Notes: generated by a model from the sequence alone, not told the origin. 64,000 nt of DNA from Branchiostoma floridae (GCF_000003815.2 NC_049982.1:27323737-27387736); one strand, 5' to 3'; counted from the first letter of the stretch, positions 11,737-23,883 are shown. A program made the numbers and translations.

Positions 11737-11767
11737 TAGACCTTCCTTTGCACAGCACAATTTCGCC

Positions 11768-12466
11768 ATGTTGAGGGTCTGTGAGAAACTCCGTGAGGCG
11801 GACGCGAAGGGCAGGAGGTACGGACTAGCCCGTGCGGAGACAGGCTACCTCTGTGCCCTGGTGGACGCCGTGGCTGACAAAGACAGGCTGGCAGAAGTGG
11901 AGCTGCTCAAAAGTCTGGGCGACGTGAACTTGGAGAAGGGAAGACTCGAGAAGGATGTAGGGAAGTTCAACATGGCCTTGGCGCTTTATGTGGCTGCTAT
12001 AGTCCGGTGTTGCCATCGGGATCAGGGGGAAGGTATAGAACACCGTTACGAGTACGCGGAGAGACTGTTACAAGAGGTGACGTCAAAAGGGTCACAGGAT
12101 AAGGAACAAAAAACTGAAGACAAGGAAAAAACTACACCTGCAAAGGTGGCTCTTAAGTTTCAAAACCTGGATAAGAAACAGGCTACCGGTGGTAGCACAG
12201 ACTCTTTGCTGACTGGACACGCGGAATTGATGTTAGAAGGAATAGTAAACGACAACAACATGTTAGAAACAGAAGCGATCAAAAGCCTCGGTGACGTGTA
12301 CCTGAAAAGAGGAACAGAAACTGGAGACACTAGACACTTGACGAGAGCCACAGCTCTGTACAACACGGCACTGGCGCGGTGTAACAACGTTCAGGGAACA
12401 GTTGTCATTGTCCATCGCTTACTGCACACAGCTAAACTCAGGCAGGACATCACCACAAAAAGAAAA
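11768..12466 (+). CDS. Gene B exon 1: N-terminal helical modules
   Basis: The start is an ATG 32 bases after a TATA box conserved with gene D. The exon encodes 233 residues and ends at a GT donor whose position matches stronger donors in genes C (GTGAGT) and D (GTAAGT). The next stop, 15-17 bases later, is therefore intronic. Two related helical modules are visible: AEVELLKSLGDVNLEKGR...ALYVAAIVRC and ETEAIKSLGDVYLKRGTE...ALYNTALARC. A third homologue opens exon 5. A charged linker (about residues 100-150) separates the first two. No signal peptide or membrane segment is seen, so a cytoplasmic protein is likely. Function is unknown beyond a probable scaffold or interaction role. Confidence 0.8.
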
Positions 12467-12852
12467 GTTAGTGTTAGCGATTAACATAATTTATGGACCC
12501 TCTCGTTTGTTTGTTTTGCTTTTGCTATCAGTTGATGTGGGTGTGTTTTTGAGGAAAGCATACTAGAAGTTCTGGAAGTCGTGAATGTATTCCTAACAAT
12601 GTTTGGCCTGTGCGAAGACGAATATCGCAATCGCCGAATGACGACATGTCCTTGAGTGACCTCTTGTTTTTGGTCCTTTCAGTCAATGGTGCCCAAGTAT
12701 CATATGTACAGCGTACACTTTTACGTTTACCTTCCTCCAATCATGTCAGGTCCTTTACCCTTGACAATCGTCAAAACTCATCAAGTGTGCGTTGAATAGC
12801 ACGATTACCCAGCTGTTAAACAATACCTGACCGTTTCTATTGGTTTCTGTAG

Positions 12853-12968
12853 AAGATAACTCGACCACAACGACAACAAAGCGTGAGAGGACGGAAGGGC
12901 CGCTTCTCTTTCTTCTCAACTGCACCCCCAAGTGCCGTCAGTAATGACGAAATGCGCCGACTGCACAT
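12853..12968 (+). CDS. Gene B exon 2 (basic linker)
   Basis: A 116-base exon between acceptor TTTCTGTAG and donor GTAGGT, phase 0 to phase 2. It encodes a basic Gln/Ser/Arg-rich linker ending RRLH, as in the other three paralogs. Confidence 0.7.
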
Positions 12969-13986
12969 GTAGGTACACGGACTCTTTTTTACCTTCGCCA
13001 AGAACGTTATGTTTTGGTGAGAAAATTTGTGTGTGTCCTAGTATGTAGGTCAATGTAATATAACTTTGGCAGCTGTGGATGGAATGTCGCGATATTTGGT
13101 ATTTGAGTAGCGGTTGCGTATACCAAGGTTTTGTACGAAAATAGTACTTCTGGCAATTTCTGTCGTGAGTGCAGTGGGGTGAGTGTGTGTGTGTGTGGCA
13201 CGTCTAGGATTTTTGGGCAGTGGATATGTCTTTGGGCAGGGAGTAAGTTTTGGCCCCCTGGCGGCTTGTTTTGAACTGCAGTAGACGATTTTGTATTTAT
13301 CTTTGGAAGAGAATAAGTCAAGGAGGGGTTGGTGGATTTGCATTTTTTTGGTATGTACATACCTTAGGTGATAATTAAAATCCTGAAATGTATTGTTTGC
13401 AAATTGGGGCTTCATTTACATGATAATTAGAAGAATGTGTAAATCTTGAAGGCTACCTCTTTTCTGGACAGTCAGTGCTCAGTGTCTAAGCACATCTGTG
13501 CCCCAGACTTATGTAGCTCATGACATATTTGTGTCAGCAAACATAGATGTTATTTTTGCTGACACATTGTTTATTCATTTTCACTTTGCAAGTGCCATGT
13601 TCTTTGTTTGTGCACTATCTTGTTCAGGCGGAAGTGATTGATGGGAGGGGGTTTGTCCATTTTGATGTGAAGTGGTGTTTTTCTCCTTACTTTTTGGTGG
13701 TGCTTATGTCTTTATGTAGGTCAACAGTATAACTGAAGAACTGATCACTTTTCCATGCAAAATAAGTATCAACAAAATAAGACCAAACAAACCCATGCCC
13801 GCTAGGCATCTTAATACATCAATACATCAATAAAACTTTACAATCATTGATAAAAGCATTATCCATAACAACCCCTGATTGTTTGGCGAAGGTATGTGTT
13901 TCGTGGAACTCTAGATTAATGTTTGATTTTGCCAATCCTATTAAGCTCTTTGTGTTGTAGAATAATAAAATGTCATGCCTCTTCAG
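12969..13986. other. Gene B intron 2
   Basis: The intron contains a short GT-repeat tract (about 13,180-13,200) and no coding sequence I can support. The two overlapping - strand ORFs at 13,007-13,415 are low-complexity shadows. Confidence 0.5.
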
Positions 13987-14037
13987 TGCCCCGGAACTGC
14001 AGAAAGCTGAAAACCCGTCAGGAGCCGAAGTTGACAA
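13987..14037 (+). CDS. Gene B exon 3
   Basis: A 51-base exon between acceptor CTCTTCAG and donor GTTAGT, phase 2 in and out, encoding the APELQKAEN core. The following intron (14,038-14,574) holds nothing recognised. Confidence 0.75.
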
Positions 14038-14574
14038 GTTAGTTTCACCCAGTTCTTTGTCTAGTGTTTCACAAGTATTTGAAATGACTATTAAATCTAA
14101 ATAGTAGCTTCCACTTGGGTTCATGGATAAATAATATATATTTGAGCCCCTCTAGAAGCTTTTAAAGAACTATATATTGGGCTTCAAGACTTTGAAAGAG
14201 ATCCACTCAAGAAAAAGTTGACGGATCGTCATGATATCTGGTTGGTACATATCGATTGTCATGATAATATGCGAGGGAGTCACAAGAATTAGTACCCGAT
14301 GCGCACAATTTATGGGGAAATTGTACAAATCCTGTTTGATTCATCAAAGGACTTTTAAACATGTGACAGATGTAGCTGAGAAAGAGAGGAACATATATAT
14401 TAGATACATATGAGATCTGCTAATACATATTTCATTGTAAAATACTTGAAAAGTACTATACAATGTTAAATGACAGGGATTTTAATACTATTTTGTGTGC
14501 TGTACAAGAAATTACATAAAATTTGAATGAAAAAATAATTCGTAATAGTTTTTTATCATATGCCATCTTTACAG

Positions 14575-14681
14575 TGTCTACGACGAACATCTACAGAATG
14601 GCTGCAGGGCCCTGCAGACTGGAGACCTGGACACAGCAGAACAAAGTTTCGCAGCTGCGCTCAAGTCTGTTCATGTCCAAG
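14575..14681 (+). CDS. Gene B exon 4
   Basis: A 107-base exon between acceptor CTTTACAG and donor GTGAGT, phase 2 to phase 1. It encodes the helical module with [20 protein letters not shown]. The intron that follows (14,682-15,016) shows no feature. Confidence 0.8.
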
Positions 14682-15016
14682 GTGAGTTTAAGTATGAACT
14701 TCTTTCATGGGATTTAAAAAATAAATGCTTATACATGTACATTACTTGTTTACTTTCAACACACAGTAATATCTTTATTAAGTCAAACATGTGGTATCTA
14801 CATGGATTTTACTAGCTAATGTCATAAAAGAGTTTCAGATACGAGAAATAAAGTAAAACCGCTGATAACTGCAACCAGCGTAGGGTTTGGCACCAAAGTT
14901 AGTTCGTTAATTTACAAGTATACAAAATGGAAAATGGAATTATCATTATGATAGCATTCAAGACGTTTGCGTCCTAAAAAATGTGAATACAAGGACGATT
15001 GTTTTTCAACTTACAG

Positions 15017-18000
15017 GTCAATACAGGAGAGAGGCAGAGCCCCTGTACAAGTTGGCAGAGATCTACATGAATAGAGGAATTTGGTCAAAGGACGGAGGCG
15101 ATTTCGCCAAGGCTGCAGCACTCTGTAATGCAGCTCTGGTAAGATCGAGTAGAGAATATATAGAGCTAGAAATTAAGGAAATAACTCATGTATTTGTAAA
15201 GGAAGTCCTGAAGATCGAACAGAAGGTAGACAGTGATGACCCAGAGAAGAACAAATTAATGCTGAAGGTTGATAGAGACTATGTACAAGAAGAGATCAAA
15301 AGAATTGAACAAGAAGTAGATCCTTATAGCCTTGATGACGAGGACCCAAAGATAAAAGAGGTTGAGATGAAGAGGGTGGAAGCAATCAAATCATTGTGTC
15401 AGACACTGGTTCATCAGCGTAAAGTTTTCATAGCTGGCCTTGTAGATGAATGCATGAAGGTAATGGGCCCCCCTCCCTGTAAGTACGCCATGATAGGTTT
15501 GGGTTCACATGCCACAGGATTGGTAACTCCATACTCTGATCTGGAATTCGCCATTTTGGTAGATAAGGAAACCGAGAATGATGTTAGCTATTTCCGCAAC
15601 CTCACACATTATCTGCATCTCAAGGTGATAAATCTTGGAGAGACCATCCTCCCTGCCATGGGGATTAAATCTCTTAATGATTTCTACTCAGACGACCCAC
15701 TGGACAGCTGGTTTTATGACTCAGTAACACCGCGCGGTTTTGCGTTTGATGGAGCCATGCCACATGCATGCAAGACTCCATTGGGCAGGGGTAGAAACAG
15801 CACAAGAACAAGCGAACTCATCCGCACACCGAGCAATATGACCAAGGTCCTGAAAGAAGACCTTACTCTCCATTTAAAGAAAGGCTACCATCTTGCTAGC
15901 ATACTGGGAAATGTGTCTCATATCACAGGAGACCAGAGCTTGGTAGATGAGTACAGGTCGTTATGGACTCAGCAACTTCAAAACACTAATGACAGAGTTC
16001 CGCTGGTAATGGCAATTAAATTATTGAGTGATAATGTATCGACTTTTGAAATCCAGCCTCTCAAAACTGAACTGAGAAATGTCAAGAAAGAAATCTATCG
16101 GTTATCAAGCCTTGCAGTGTCCTTTTGGGCGCTACTTCATAACATACAACCGACCACAATCTGGGAGACTATTCAGGAGCTGAGAAACAGTGGAGTTGTC
16201 AACAGTGAGAACGCACATCACTTGATGGTGCTGGTTTGTATTTCAGCAGAACTTAGGCTGCGGACATACATGAACAATCGTGGTCAGGTGGAAAACATGT
16301 CAGTCTTATGGCCAATGTCGAATGATACGGGCATTGAAGAGAAATTACAGAAAGTGTTTTACATCTCAAATACAAAACAGCTCATGAGATATTACTATAC
16401 GGAAAGACCCCTGAAGCACTATATTACACAGCTGACCGACACCGAACCGGTGAAAGAACCGACAATCTTTTTTGACAATTCTTTAGAGCTGAAAGCAGAA
16501 GTCTATGAAAGTCTTTGCGATTTCGAAAATCTCAAGACATGCTCAGAACAAACGCTACAAAGTTATATTTCGAAATATGGTGAAAACACTGTACACAGTA
16601 AAGTTGCATCTTCGCTTGACAAATTGGCTTTTGCTTTGGAGAATCTTGGTGATCACGAAAAAGTTGTTCGCTACTGCGACCAGGCACTACGAATGAAGCA
16701 GAGTTTATATGGGAAGGACGCTGCACATCCTGACATCACCGTTTCAATTAAAAACTTGGGGGATGCCTGTAAAAACCTTGGGGATCATAGAAAGGCGATC
16801 AGCTATCATTTCCAGGCGCTTCAGATGATGAGGATTATTTATGGTGAGGACACTGCACATCCTTTAATCGTCGCTACACTTAACAGCTTGGGTGGAGACT
16901 GGAGTGACCTTGGGGATAACAGAAAGGCGGTTAGCTATTATAAACAGGCACTGCAGATGGACCAGAGTATCTTTGGAGTAGACACTGCACATCCTACCAT
17001 TGCAAGTTTACTTAACAACTTGGGTACCGCCTGGCGTGACCTTGGTGATCACAGAGTGGCGGTCAGCTATTATGAACAGTCACTACAGATGAGGCGGAGT
17101 ATATATGGTAAGGGCACTGCACATCCTGACATCGCCAACTCACTTAGCAGCTTGGGTACCGTCTGGAGTTGCCTTGGGGATCACAGAAAGGCAATTAGGT
17201 ATTATGAACAGGCACTAGAGATGATGCGGAGTATTTATGGTGAGGAAAATGCACATCCCGATATCGCCACCTCACTTAACAACTTGGGTATCGCCTGGCG
17301 TGACCTTGGTGATCACAGAAAGGCGGTCAGCTATTTTGAACAGTCACTGCAGATGAAGCGGAGTATCTATGGTGAGGGCACTGCACATCCTGCCATCGCC
17401 ACCTCACTTAACAACTTGGGTATCGCCTGGAGTAACCTTGGGGATCACAGAAAGGCGGTCAGCTATTATGAACAGTCACTACAGATGAGGCGGAGTATAT
17501 ATGGTAAGGGCACTGCACATCCTGACATCGCCAACTCACTTAGCAACTTGGGTACCGTCTGGAGTTGCCTTGGGGATCACAGAAAGGCAATTAGGTATTA
17601 TGAACAGGCACTAGAGATGATGCGGAGTATTTATGGTGAGGAAAATGCACATCCCGATATCGCCACCTCACTTAACAACTTGGGTATCGCCTGGCGTGAC
17701 CTTGGTGATCACAGAAAGGCGGTCAGCTATTTTGAACAGTCACTGCAGATGAAGCGGAGTATCTATGGTGAGGGCACTGCACATCCTGCCATCGCCGCCT
17801 CACTTAACGACTTGGGTATCGCCTGGAGTAACCTTGGGGATCACAGAAAGGCGCTCAGCTATTTTGAACAGTCACTTCAGAAGAGGCGGAGTACTTACGG
17901 TGTTGACACTGCACATCCTGTCATCGCCGAGTCACTTAACAACTTGGGTGCCGCCTGTCATAGCCTTGGGGATCACAAAAAGGCGGTCAGCTATTATGAA

Positions 18001-18969
18001 CAGGCACTGCAGATGGACCAGAGTATCTTTGGAGTAGACACTGCACATCCTACCATTGCAAGTTTACTTAACAACTTGGGTACCGCCTGGCGTGACCTTT
18101 GTGATCACAGAGTGGCGGTCAGCTATTATGAACAGGCACTGCAGATGGACCAGAGTATCTTTGGAGTAGACACTGCACATCCTACCATTGCAAGTTTACT
18201 TAATAACTTGGGTACCGCCTGGCGTGACCTTGGTGATCACAGAGTGGCGGTCAGCTATTATGAACAGTCACTACAGATGAGGCGGAGTATATATGGTAAG
18301 GGCACTGCACATCCTGACATCGCCAACTCACTTAGCAACTTGGGTACCGTCTGGAGTTACCTTGGGGATCACAGAAAGGCAATTAGGTATTATGAACAGG
18401 CACTAGAGATGATGCGGAGTATTTATGGTGAGGAAAATGCACATCCCGATATCGCCACCTCACTTAACAACTTGGGTACCGTCTGGCGTGACCTTGGTGA
18501 TCACAGAAAGGCGGTCAGCTATTTTGAACAGTCTCTGCAGATGAGTCGTAGTGTTTATGGTGAGGACACCCAACATCCTGACATCGCCGGCACACTTAAC
18601 AACTTGGGTGCCGCCTGGAGTAGCCTTGGGGATCACAGAAAGGCGATCAGCTATCATGAACGGTCACTACAGATATATCGGAGCATCTCTGGCGAGGGCA
18701 CTGTACATCCTGAAATCGCGAGCTCACTTAATAATTTGGGTAACGCCTGGAGTTACCTTGGGGATCACAGAAAGGCGGTCAGCTATTTTGAACAGTCTCT
18801 ACAGATGATGCGGAGTATCTATGGCGGAAACACCGCTCATCCTTACATTGTAAAATCGCTTAAAAATTTGCGCGTCGCCTGGAGAGAGCTCGGTGATTAC
18901 GGAAAGGCCATTTACTATTTTCAACTGACAGAACAAATGAAACAGGTCATTGCAGCTTCAGATAATTAG
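15017..18969 (+). CDS. Gene B exon 5: nucleotidyltransferase-like domain plus 18 TPR-like repeats
   Basis: The acceptor CAACTTACAG precedes 15017. The frame opens at 14,983, but those first bases are intronic. With exons 1-4 the coding length is 4926 bases, exactly 1642 codons including the stop, which supports the splice model. In the full protein the Gly-Leu-Gly-Ser loop is at about residues 485-488, Asp499-Leu-Glu501 follows, and Asp569 in FAFDGAM may be the third acidic residue. A helical spacer (about 600-820) leads to 18 repeats of 44 residues (about 823-1625). Repeats 5-7 and 8-10 are almost identical at the DNA level, and repeats 14-15 are a further copy. This is the only complete copy of the family in the window. 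Annotation as kinesin light chain would be misleading. Confidence 0.85.
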
Positions 18970-19105
18970 TAGTAAGTAATCAGCAGCCTCCCTCCAGATA
19001 TTAGCTGTAATTGGCTGCTCCTATCAACGGATTGTCTTACTTTACAACATTTCCATTTTCATTACAAGATGTCACACAAGTGAGTACCATGAGTAATATA
19101 GTAGG
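18970..19105. other. Gene B proximal 3' flank
   Basis: Homologous to the sequence just after the stop codons of the other copies (core TAGCTGTAA...CTATCAA). The paralogous match breaks off at 19105/19106, where an inserted sequence begins. Confidence 0.5.
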
Positions 19106-19345
19106 AGCACGCTGCTATTATTTATTCTGGAGCAAGGTGGAGCAGGTCAGAGGTCATCGTCTGACGGCCTAGTCTAGGGGAATTTTCTGAGCTCTGGGTA
19201 GGGGTGAAAGAGGGGTCAAGTCGACCTTTTGACCCACCAAGGTAACTATGACACATCCCCGGCACCACACCCCCCCACCCCAAACACCCTCCCTCCAATC
19301 ATCAGGGACATGCCCTTATTTGGCCTTGTTGTTAGTCTCTACGCC
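19106..19345 (+). mobile_element. Probable Polinton terminal remnant
   Basis: Starts AGCACGCTG and matches 58,259-58,640 over most of its length. Shared blocks include GCAAGGTGG, GCAGGTCAGAGGTCA, GACCTTTTGA and CCCTTATTTGGCCT. It begins exactly where paralogy with the flank of gene C stops. The copy at 58,259 lies next to Polinton genes in the same orientation, so this is likely the terminal repeat or terminal region of a related, mostly deleted element. No matching right end was found here. Confidence 0.5.
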
Positions 19346-19749
19346 GGTATACCTTATCTTTTTCTTTAATTTATCTATTTTTTGTTGAACCAAGGCTCAA
19401 GTTGTACTTCTTACCCACCGAGGAAATTCTTACACCCCACCCCCTAACACCACCCCCACCCCCCTCGTGTACACTATTTCACATGCAGTAGATATCTGGC
19501 GGTTTCTAGCGAGGACCAATCAGATGGCTGCTAGTAGGTCACTGACCGCAGTCGACAATCAGCCAATGGCAGCCCAGTTACGGGCTAATCGCACCCCTTG
19601 TAGCGCCCCTAGTTTCATGTAAATGTCCTAAACTCAACCCAAGCACATTTGAGTTGCTATTTTGAGTTTCTTCCGTATGTCTAGATAGATCAGCTTGAAA
19701 ATACTCAACTTTGAAAGTTTGATGATCAAAACGCCTCGGGACTGTAGAA
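19346..19749. other. C-rich stretch and CCAAT-containing upstream region
   Basis: Contains a C-rich tract (19,430-19,470) and two CCAAT-type sites (GACCAATCAG near 19,514 and CAGCCAATGG near 19,560) upstream of the ORF at 19,750. It lies inside the sequence that is inserted relative to the other paralogous flanks. Confidence 0.4.
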
Positions 19750-20160
19750 ATGAAGTTTTACACTTTCAATGGTGCTACGCTCGCGCTAATGGAGCGGTCG
19801 CTACGTGAAGGAACGGATCCCGACGAAGGTGAGATTTGTCGAGTTGACCCAACATTTCCCAACAAGATCAAGCTCTCCAGGAAGGGCCGCGTACTAAAAT
19901 GGAGGGAAATCAAATCTAAACTTGTCCTGGATGAGGATTTTATGGCGCATTGTGACGCCCCAAATTACCAAGGAGCTTTTATCACTGATAAAAGCTCCTT
20001 GAAATTACAGACAATCAGCGAGAGAAGACATCGAACGCATTTTCCAGGACAGTCACCTAACAGCGCATCCCGAGTCTTTGGTTCACCGGTCATGGCGGGA
20101 GACATAGAAATCGGTAATAACAAGCAAAAAAACATATTTGAGAACATATTGACCTCGTAG
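19750..20160 (+). CDS. Hypothetical 136-residue ORF in inserted sequence
   Basis: The ORF starts at an ATG and ends at a TAG. It lies wholly inside the block (19,106 to about 20,158) that gene B's flank has and the other flanks lack, so it may be a leftover accessory gene of a Polinton-like element. The protein is mildly basic, with the segment KIKLSRKGRVLKWREIKSK. I recognise no domain, signal peptide or membrane segment. A perfect 15-bp hairpin sits within the frame (19,969-20,001), which is unusual for coding DNA and weakens the case for a real protein. Confidence 0.3.
   Translation: MKFYTFNGATLALMERSLREGTDPDEGEICRVDPTFPNKIKLSRKGRVLKWREIKSKLVLDEDFMAHCDAPNYQGAFITDKSSLKLQTISERRHRTHFPGQSPNSASRVFGSPVMAGDIEIGNNKQKNIFENILTS
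19969..20001. repeat. Perfect 15-bp inverted repeat
   Basis: CAAGGAGCTTTTATC is followed by the loop ACT and its exact reverse complement. It could be a terminator-like hairpin or a small foldback. Confidence 0.8.
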
Positions 20161-22162
20161 TTTAGGGTAGAAGTCGGAACCTAAGCCGCAAAGATTCCCA
20201 TTCTGCGTCAACGTGATGTATCAGACCCTTGTTATTGCCGTGAAAGACGTGTTGGTTTGGTGTGTGCTTAGTACATGTATATGTATGTAGTATATGTATA
20301 CATTTATAGACATTTTAATCGCTTGTTACATATGATTATGGGTGGACTGATATTTTCCTCGTGGATATGTCTTGCAAATATTAGAATCATTACGTTTAAA
20401 GCATATAAAATCAATCTATCAGTGGAAACCCACAGATAAGTACTGAGAAAGTATAATGTAATTCTTACACAATGGCAGAAGGCAGCTGGGTTTATGACAT
20501 GTCTTTGAGACTGAAAACGTGTTTAAATGTAAGCTATAAAGTAGTCCAATGAGCCTGCTTTTCACATAGCATGCATTCATAAGTACTGAGAAAGTATAAT
20601 GTAATTCTTACACAATGGCAGAAGACAGCTGGGTTTATGACATGTCTTTGAGACTGAAAACGTGTTTAAATGTAAGCTATAAAGTAGTCCAATGAGCCTG
20701 CTTTTCACATAGAATGCATTCATATTTCTATTGTGCGGATTAAGATATTTGACTATTTAAACCATACAGTAAAGTATTAGAACCTTGTTATACATAGAAA
20801 GTCTAGCATATCCAGCTTAGTTCAGTCTGATATGTAAGTGGTAAGTCAAGATCGATTTTTACTTTATAATAATACGCATGAAAAGATTCCAGTTACTGTA
20901 TATGATTGTGCAGAGAGGATTGAAATGTCATATCATGTCGTATGATATGATATCTGTAAATAAAAACCAATGGCTTTCACACAGAGTTGTCCAGAGCCAG
21001 TTTTCTCCATGTACAGCTTTGTTGTAAAATACATCTTCTTAGTAGCGTGTTACAATGCGTACATTGTATATTCTGATATTTGGTCTCCATGTGTAACATC
21101 ATAATTTGATACCGCACTGATTTGATTTTATCAAGGAGATTTTATACATAACATGGTCTGGTCACTCGAAAACTAATGCAAGAATGCGAAAAAAAGATAA
21201 GATTATAAGAAAATTTGTCAGAAATAATGAAGGTTGTAAGAATACATAGTCCACCAAAAAGGACTGGATAATAAACATAAGATTATAATTGTTTTATTGG
21301 ATATGGTCTCTGTTTTCTTTTCAAATGTCTATTGCTTGAATCTATATGGTTTGATTATCAAAAACAAACTCGAGTTCGACGATGGCACGCCCCTGTGAAA
21401 TGATTATTGACTATATTCGTTTTATTCTGTTGTAGTTCATTCCTTTGATTATGGAACCATGACCTGTGTCCTCTGTGGTGAACATAACTAGCATATATAT
21501 AACTACTTAACAGCGAAAACGCTGTAAAACTAGCCCCCCGTAAAACTAGTCCTGGAGAATGGTTGTATTTAGATACAACCACAGTTATCTGCATTCGACT
21601 TCCTATATCCGTGATGCGTTCTTTGTCTGTGTGAAGGATCCTTACATCTTGCAGGGAGACTACTACAAGTACTTGTTCCATCACCCTTACTGCCATAATT
21701 CATGAATTGTCTCTGACTACGACCTTCGTCCCTCACAAAGAAAGTCTAACATTGAGAACGCATGAGAACCTCTGACTACTCATCAGGCACGTTAACTTAC
21801 ATTACAGGACGGAACTATATCCATTCCCCCAACATGAACCACAATCCAAACCTCCATCCTACTGTTCAAATACAAACATTAAGGCTAACGTTGGTTTGGG
21901 ATCTTTGGGGGGTGGGGTGAGATTTATAATCGTGTTACCTACAGCCGGGGAGTTTAGATACCCATGACACAACCATCCATCTCCCACCAGCTATCAAACT
22001 GCTACTATACAATACTCAAACAACCATCAAACTTTCAATATGCAAAAATGAAAGCCAAAGAAGTTACACAACATAACGTTACATATTCCCCTATCCACAC
22101 AATCAATGTAACATCAAACACATTTTATTGTCTTGTAATGACCTACCCATATACGAAATTTC
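20161..22162. other. Gene B distal 3' flank
   Basis: Paralogous to the flanks of genes A, C and D from about 20,160 onward, with no gene supported. The frame opening at 21,964 reads through flank into the LINE, and its first 70 codons are not LINE sequence. Confidence 0.6.
20438..20723. repeat. Tandem duplication, 143-bp unit, two copies
   Basis: 20,438-20,580 and 20,581-20,723 are almost identical, each starting AAGTACTGAGAAAGTATAAT. The other paralogous flanks have one copy. Confidence 0.8.
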
Positions 22163-22177
22163 AAATCAGTCCATCCA

Positions 22178-23883
22178 AAAAATCACATGGAGCATATGTA
22201 AGAGCTAGAGCCAAATGGAGAGAGGAGGGGGAAAAACCTACTAAGTACTTCTTAAACTTGGAAAAGAAAAGAGGAAGTGACAAGGATATTAACTTGTTAT
22301 CCATTGATGGGAGAGAAATTAGTAGAGACTCAGATATTCTTAGTGAATGTAAGGATTACTATGAACAACTATACCAGGAAGACAATATAAGTGATATAGA
22401 TATGGATCAGTACTTAGAAAGTGTACAGTTAGAAAATATCTTGAGCCAGACTGACAGAGAATTCTTAGATAAACCTATTACTAAAGATGAATGTAAGGAT
22501 GCCCTTTTCTCCATGAAAGAAAACAAAAGCCCTGGCCTTAATGGTATTCCCTCAGAATTTTTTAAGATGTTTTGGCCCTATATAGGAGACCTAGTTTATA
22601 ATTCTATCCAGGAAACATTGGTAGAAGGTAAAATGTCTGTTTCACAAAGACGTGCAATGCTAAGATTAATACACACAAAAAATGAACGCAACCACCTAGA
22701 CAACTGGAGACCAATTAGCCTTCTCAACACTGAATATAAAATATTTGCCTTTGTTCTTGCCAACAGACTTAAGAGAGTTTTACACAAGTTGATTAATAAT
22801 GACCAAACAGCTTATATCAAGGGTAGATTCATTGGACAAAATGTAAGACTGATTAATGATGTTATTGAATATGCTAAAACCCAAAATATCCCTGGAGCAG
22901 TAATCTTCCTGGATTTTACTAAAGCTTTTGACACTTTGAATAGAAAATTTATGTGGAAGGTTCTAGACAAATTCAACTTTGGCTCCTCGTTTATCAGTGC
23001 AATAAAATGCATGTATAATGACATTAGCAGCACCATCAGTAATAGAGGATGGTTATCTGATTTCTTTCCCTTAGAGAGAGGCATACGCCAAGGCTGTCCC
23101 ATATCTGCTCTTCTATTCATCCTCACAGTAGAGATTATGGCTGTAAAGATCAGACAGGCACAAGACGTGGAAGGTAAAGTTAAAACCCATTCTAATGAAA
23201 CTGTTGACATTAAAATCTCACAGGTAGCTGATGATACTACCTTGTTTGTATCTGACCTGACATCAATGGAAAATGCCTTCAGACTTATTCAAGATTTTTG
23301 TAATGTGTCAAGCCTAAATTTAAATGTAAAAAAGTGTGAAGGTTTATGGATTGGATCCTATGTTGACAGACAAGACACCCCCTTGGGTATATCTTGGCCA
23401 AAGACACCTATAAAATCCTTAGGTATTTACTTCTGTAACTCATCCCTACACCATGAATGTGAACTGCTAAACTGGAAGAAAAAGATAGAAAGACTGAAAA
23501 CCACACTACAAATCTGGAAAGGTAGAAACCTAACTCTATATGGAAAAGTTACTGTCTTAAAATCCCTTGCCCTTTCACAAATAATCTATAATATGTCTAT
23601 GATTCTTACCCCACCTTGGCTGATAAACATTGTAAAGAAAGAAATGTTTACTTTCCTGTGGAATGGTAAAAAAGATAAGATTAAAAGAGATATTGTTAGC
23701 CAACCTATTCAGTTGGGAGGATTAGGCCTCACAAACTTAGATATCCAAAGACAAGCCCTGCTTGCATCCTGGATACCAAGATTAGTGACGAATGACAACG
23801 CAAGATGGAAAGTTATTGCTTTAACATTTTATAAACTCCCTTGGTCAAGACAATTTACTATTACATATGAACTTTACTTCTGA
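22178..23883 (+). pseudogene. LINE ORF2 fragment: reverse transcriptase
   Basis: After a linker containing RAKWREEGEKPTKYFLNLEK, typical of L1/Tx1-group ORF2, the reverse transcriptase blocks follow in order: SPGLNGIPSEFFKMFW, NWRPISLLN, GAVIFLDFTKAFDTLN, GIRQGCPISALLF and the catalytic block VADD. The endonuclease is missing through 5' truncation. The frame ends at 23,881-23,883, but homology continues in another frame from about 23,867, so a frameshift has broken it. Flanking codons before 22,178 are not part of the element. Confidence 0.85.

Noticed and set aside
12467-12484. Exon 1 frame read to its stop as a complete 238-residue protein
   Set aside because: Strong donors in genes C and D and a conserved downstream exon in phase show that these codons are intronic.
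13007-13415. Two overlapping - strand ORFs of about 120 codons in gene B intron 2
   Set aside because: Low-complexity Thr/His-rich translations arising from a GT repeat, not conserved in the other paralogs' introns.
18460-18808. Alternative-frame ORFs within the TPR exons (several similar ones in all four genes)
   Set aside because: They are periodic shadows of the 132-bp repeat read in other frames.
15017-18969. Label as kinesin light chain
   Set aside because: The similarity is only to the generic TPR_12-type repeat. There is no kinesin-binding heptad region, and the protein has a nucleotidyltransferase-like domain instead.
21964-22177. First 71 codons of the long frame entering the LINE
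   Set aside because: They precede the target duplication and belong to flanking genomic DNA, so they are not part of ORF2.
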